DNA of 64,000 bases. It comes from Arcuatula senhousia (lineage: Eukaryota; Mollusca; Bivalvia; Mytilida; Mytilidae). This document shows, piece by piece, positions 62,497 through 64,000 of this stretch. Both the position numbers and the translations under genes were made by a program. The stretch lies in assembly GCA_963971305.1 (NCBI GenBank), contig OZ020307.1:4973501-5037500 (forward strand), given 5' to 3'. Under the pieces are notes generated by a model. The model worked only from the letters and a program-made list of their open reading frames with translations, was not told where the DNA came from and did no database searches. Each line of letters opens with the position of its first letter. Positions within the stretch are counted from its first letter, which is position 1.

Positions 62497-63826
62497 ATAC
62501 GACTGCAAAAAAATTTGCAGACGTATTATGGTATGATGCTGTCGTCGTCGTCGTTGTCGTCGTCGTCGTTGTCTGTTAACTTTTTAGTGTTTCAACCATA
62601 ACTTTAGTTCCATTATCCGATTGCTATGAAACTTGGCAATGATATTCCTTACCATACAAGGATGAATGGGATTGATTTTGGGGGTCCCCCTTTTTTTGTT
62701 TCGAAATTAGGGGCCCAAAAGGGGAAACAAATTCAAATATTTTACTTGTTTCCACCATAACTTTGGTCCTAGTTGGCCTATTGCTGTGAAATTTGTCAAG
62801 AATGTTTCTTGCAATAAAAGAATGAACCTGATGAATTTTTGTGCCCCCTTTTTCCCCGTTGTTTAATTAGGGGCCAAAATAAAAACTTTTTTATTTTGAT
62901 TTTGATTTTGATTGTTTGTTCTTGTCAAATAGCGGATACAAAATTAAGAATTAAATTTTGCAACCCCCCTTTTTCTCCCTATTACGTAATTAGGGGCCAA
63001 ATGGGGCTAAAATCGAAACTTTTTTATTTGTGGTCCGATTTTGAAAATTTTTTTGCAAGTTTATTCTTGTCAGGTAGCGAGTCCAAATTTGAGAATTAAA
63101 TTTTGCGACCATCCCTTTTTTCACTTGTTTTGTAATTAGGGGCCAAAAGGGGCCGTAATCAAAACTTTTTTATTTCTGGTTTGTTTTTGAAATTTTTTTT
63201 GCAAGTTTATTTTTGTCAAGTAGCGAATCCAAATTTGAGAATTTATTTTTGCGACCCCACCCCTTTTTCACCTGTTACGTCATAAGGGACCAAAAGGGGC
63301 CGAAATCGAAACTGTTTAAATTCTTGTCTGATTTTGACATTTTTTTTGCAAGTTTATTCTTGTCAAGTATCAGATATATTTTTGTGTTCCCTTTTTTTAC
63401 TGTTATGTTATTAGGGACCAAAAGGGGCCAAAATCGTAACTTTTTTATTTCTGGTCCGATTAAAAAAATATTTTTTACAAGTTCATCCTTGCCAAGTAGC
63501 GATTCTAAATTTAAGAATAAATTTTTGTGACCCCCACCTTTTTTTCGCTCATTGCCTAAGGGGCTGTAATCATAATTTAAAAAAAAATTCTGGTTCGATT
63601 TTTAATTTTTTCCCCAAACATTATTCTTTTCAAGAGTAGAATACAAAATTGAAAATTTATATTTTTACCCCCTGGGTCGAAAGTCCATCAGAGAAGCATG
63701 TGTCAAAAACCTTTGTCAGTCCACCATGGGCTGCATGTGTCCAGAGCAATAGACTATCCATATAGGCCTAAAACGTTCAGGGTTCAACATGTTGCGGTCG
63801 TATCATGCTGCGCTCGGCGAAGCTTT
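62497..63826 (+). mobile_element. Hairpin-ended repeat, family E
   Basis: It follows a T-run and starts with a hairpin, arms CTGCAAA and TTTGCAG inside ATACG/CGTAT (62497-62525), then a GTCGTCGTCGTTGTC tract (62541-62574) and CTATGAAACTTGGCAATGA. About six units of 125-150 bp repeat ATTAGGGGCC, ATCGAAACTTTTTTATT and CTTGTCAAGTAGCG. The 3' end is CGTATCATGCTGCGCTCGGC and GAAGCTTTTTATT. It lies inside A6. Confidence 0.65.
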
Positions 63827-64000
63827 TTATTTGCTTATACATGTATAATGAAAACTATAGCAGGTAAAGAAAAGTGGTTGCTTGCTTAAATGTTCAGCTT
63901 ATTTAGCCCTACAATGTTCTTCATAGGGTTGACATGAAGACCAGGTGAGCGATTCAGGCTCCTGGGAGCCTCTCGTTTGTGGATGTTGTCATTCGAATTT

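Larger units (their letters stand above)
60013..63977 (+). mobile_element. Family A repeat (copy A6), host of families D and E
   Basis: It starts GCTCACCTGGACCGAAGGTCC then CCGTCCGTCGTCGTCGTCGG, and ends GAGCGATTCAGGCTCCTGGG and arms to CTCGTTT at the right edge. The core between 61760 and 62490 repeats GTTCAGCTCATT, GTCAGATGACCCC and GAAAACTATTGCAGATAGAG about five times, spacing roughly 120-155 bp. It is interrupted by D and E. Confidence 0.65.

Noticed and set aside
60458..62575. CRISPR-like array suggested by regular repeats
   Set aside because: Units are long, contiguous and diverged without unique spacers; this is eukaryotic tandem repeat DNA.

Overview
The window reads as nuclear DNA of a bivalve mollusc, most likely a mytilid mussel. 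The evidence is AT-rich sequence, spliced metazoan genes, and very many copies of hairpin-ended interspersed repeats of the kind that fill mussel and oyster genomes. The species is inferred, not proven.

Two intact host genes are supported. A ZSWIM8 orthologue lies on the minus strand (39998 down to 19745). I resolve 22 coding exons, all with GT/AG borders and compatible phases, giving 1784 codons plus stop. ZSWIM8 is the substrate receptor of a Cullin-RING ubiquitin ligase known from target-directed microRNA decay. RPS14 lies on the plus strand (49390-52647) with four coding exons and 151 residues. RPS14 intron 3 carries two box C/D snoRNAs that I assign to the U76/SNORD76 family.

Everything else is mobile DNA or unassigned spacer. 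From the left: a broken transposase-like gene (274-2916); hairpin repeats (3600-6391); a nearly complete Ty3/Gypsy element (6392-13578) with 5-bp target duplications, a tRNA-Leu primer site, and integrase upstream of reverse transcriptase (Gmr1-like order), inserted into an older hairpin repeat that ends at 14937; about 4.8 kb of quiet spacer (14938-19744); then ZSWIM8. Its introns hold a TTAA-flanked DNA transposon with another transposon nested in it, a pogo-like element, smaller MITEs and repeat fragments. From 41 to 47.4 kb there are LINE remnants that were themselves hit by MITEs. RPS14 follows, and from 52771 to the right edge the window is a deep stack of nested repeats.

The strongest unexplained signal is a set of repeat families (here A, B, C, D, E, F, H) that differ in sequence but share one plan: a 5' hairpin, a GTC/GTCC-rich microsatellite, tandem core units of about 125-300 bp containing a variant of AAACTTGGTA, and a 3' hairpin followed within a few bases by CTTGTT in A, B, D, F and H. 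They sit nested in one another at oligo-T runs. I infer that they are non-autonomous rolling-circle (Helentron/HINE, 'pearl'-like) elements. Family orientation below is given with CTTGTT as the 3' end.
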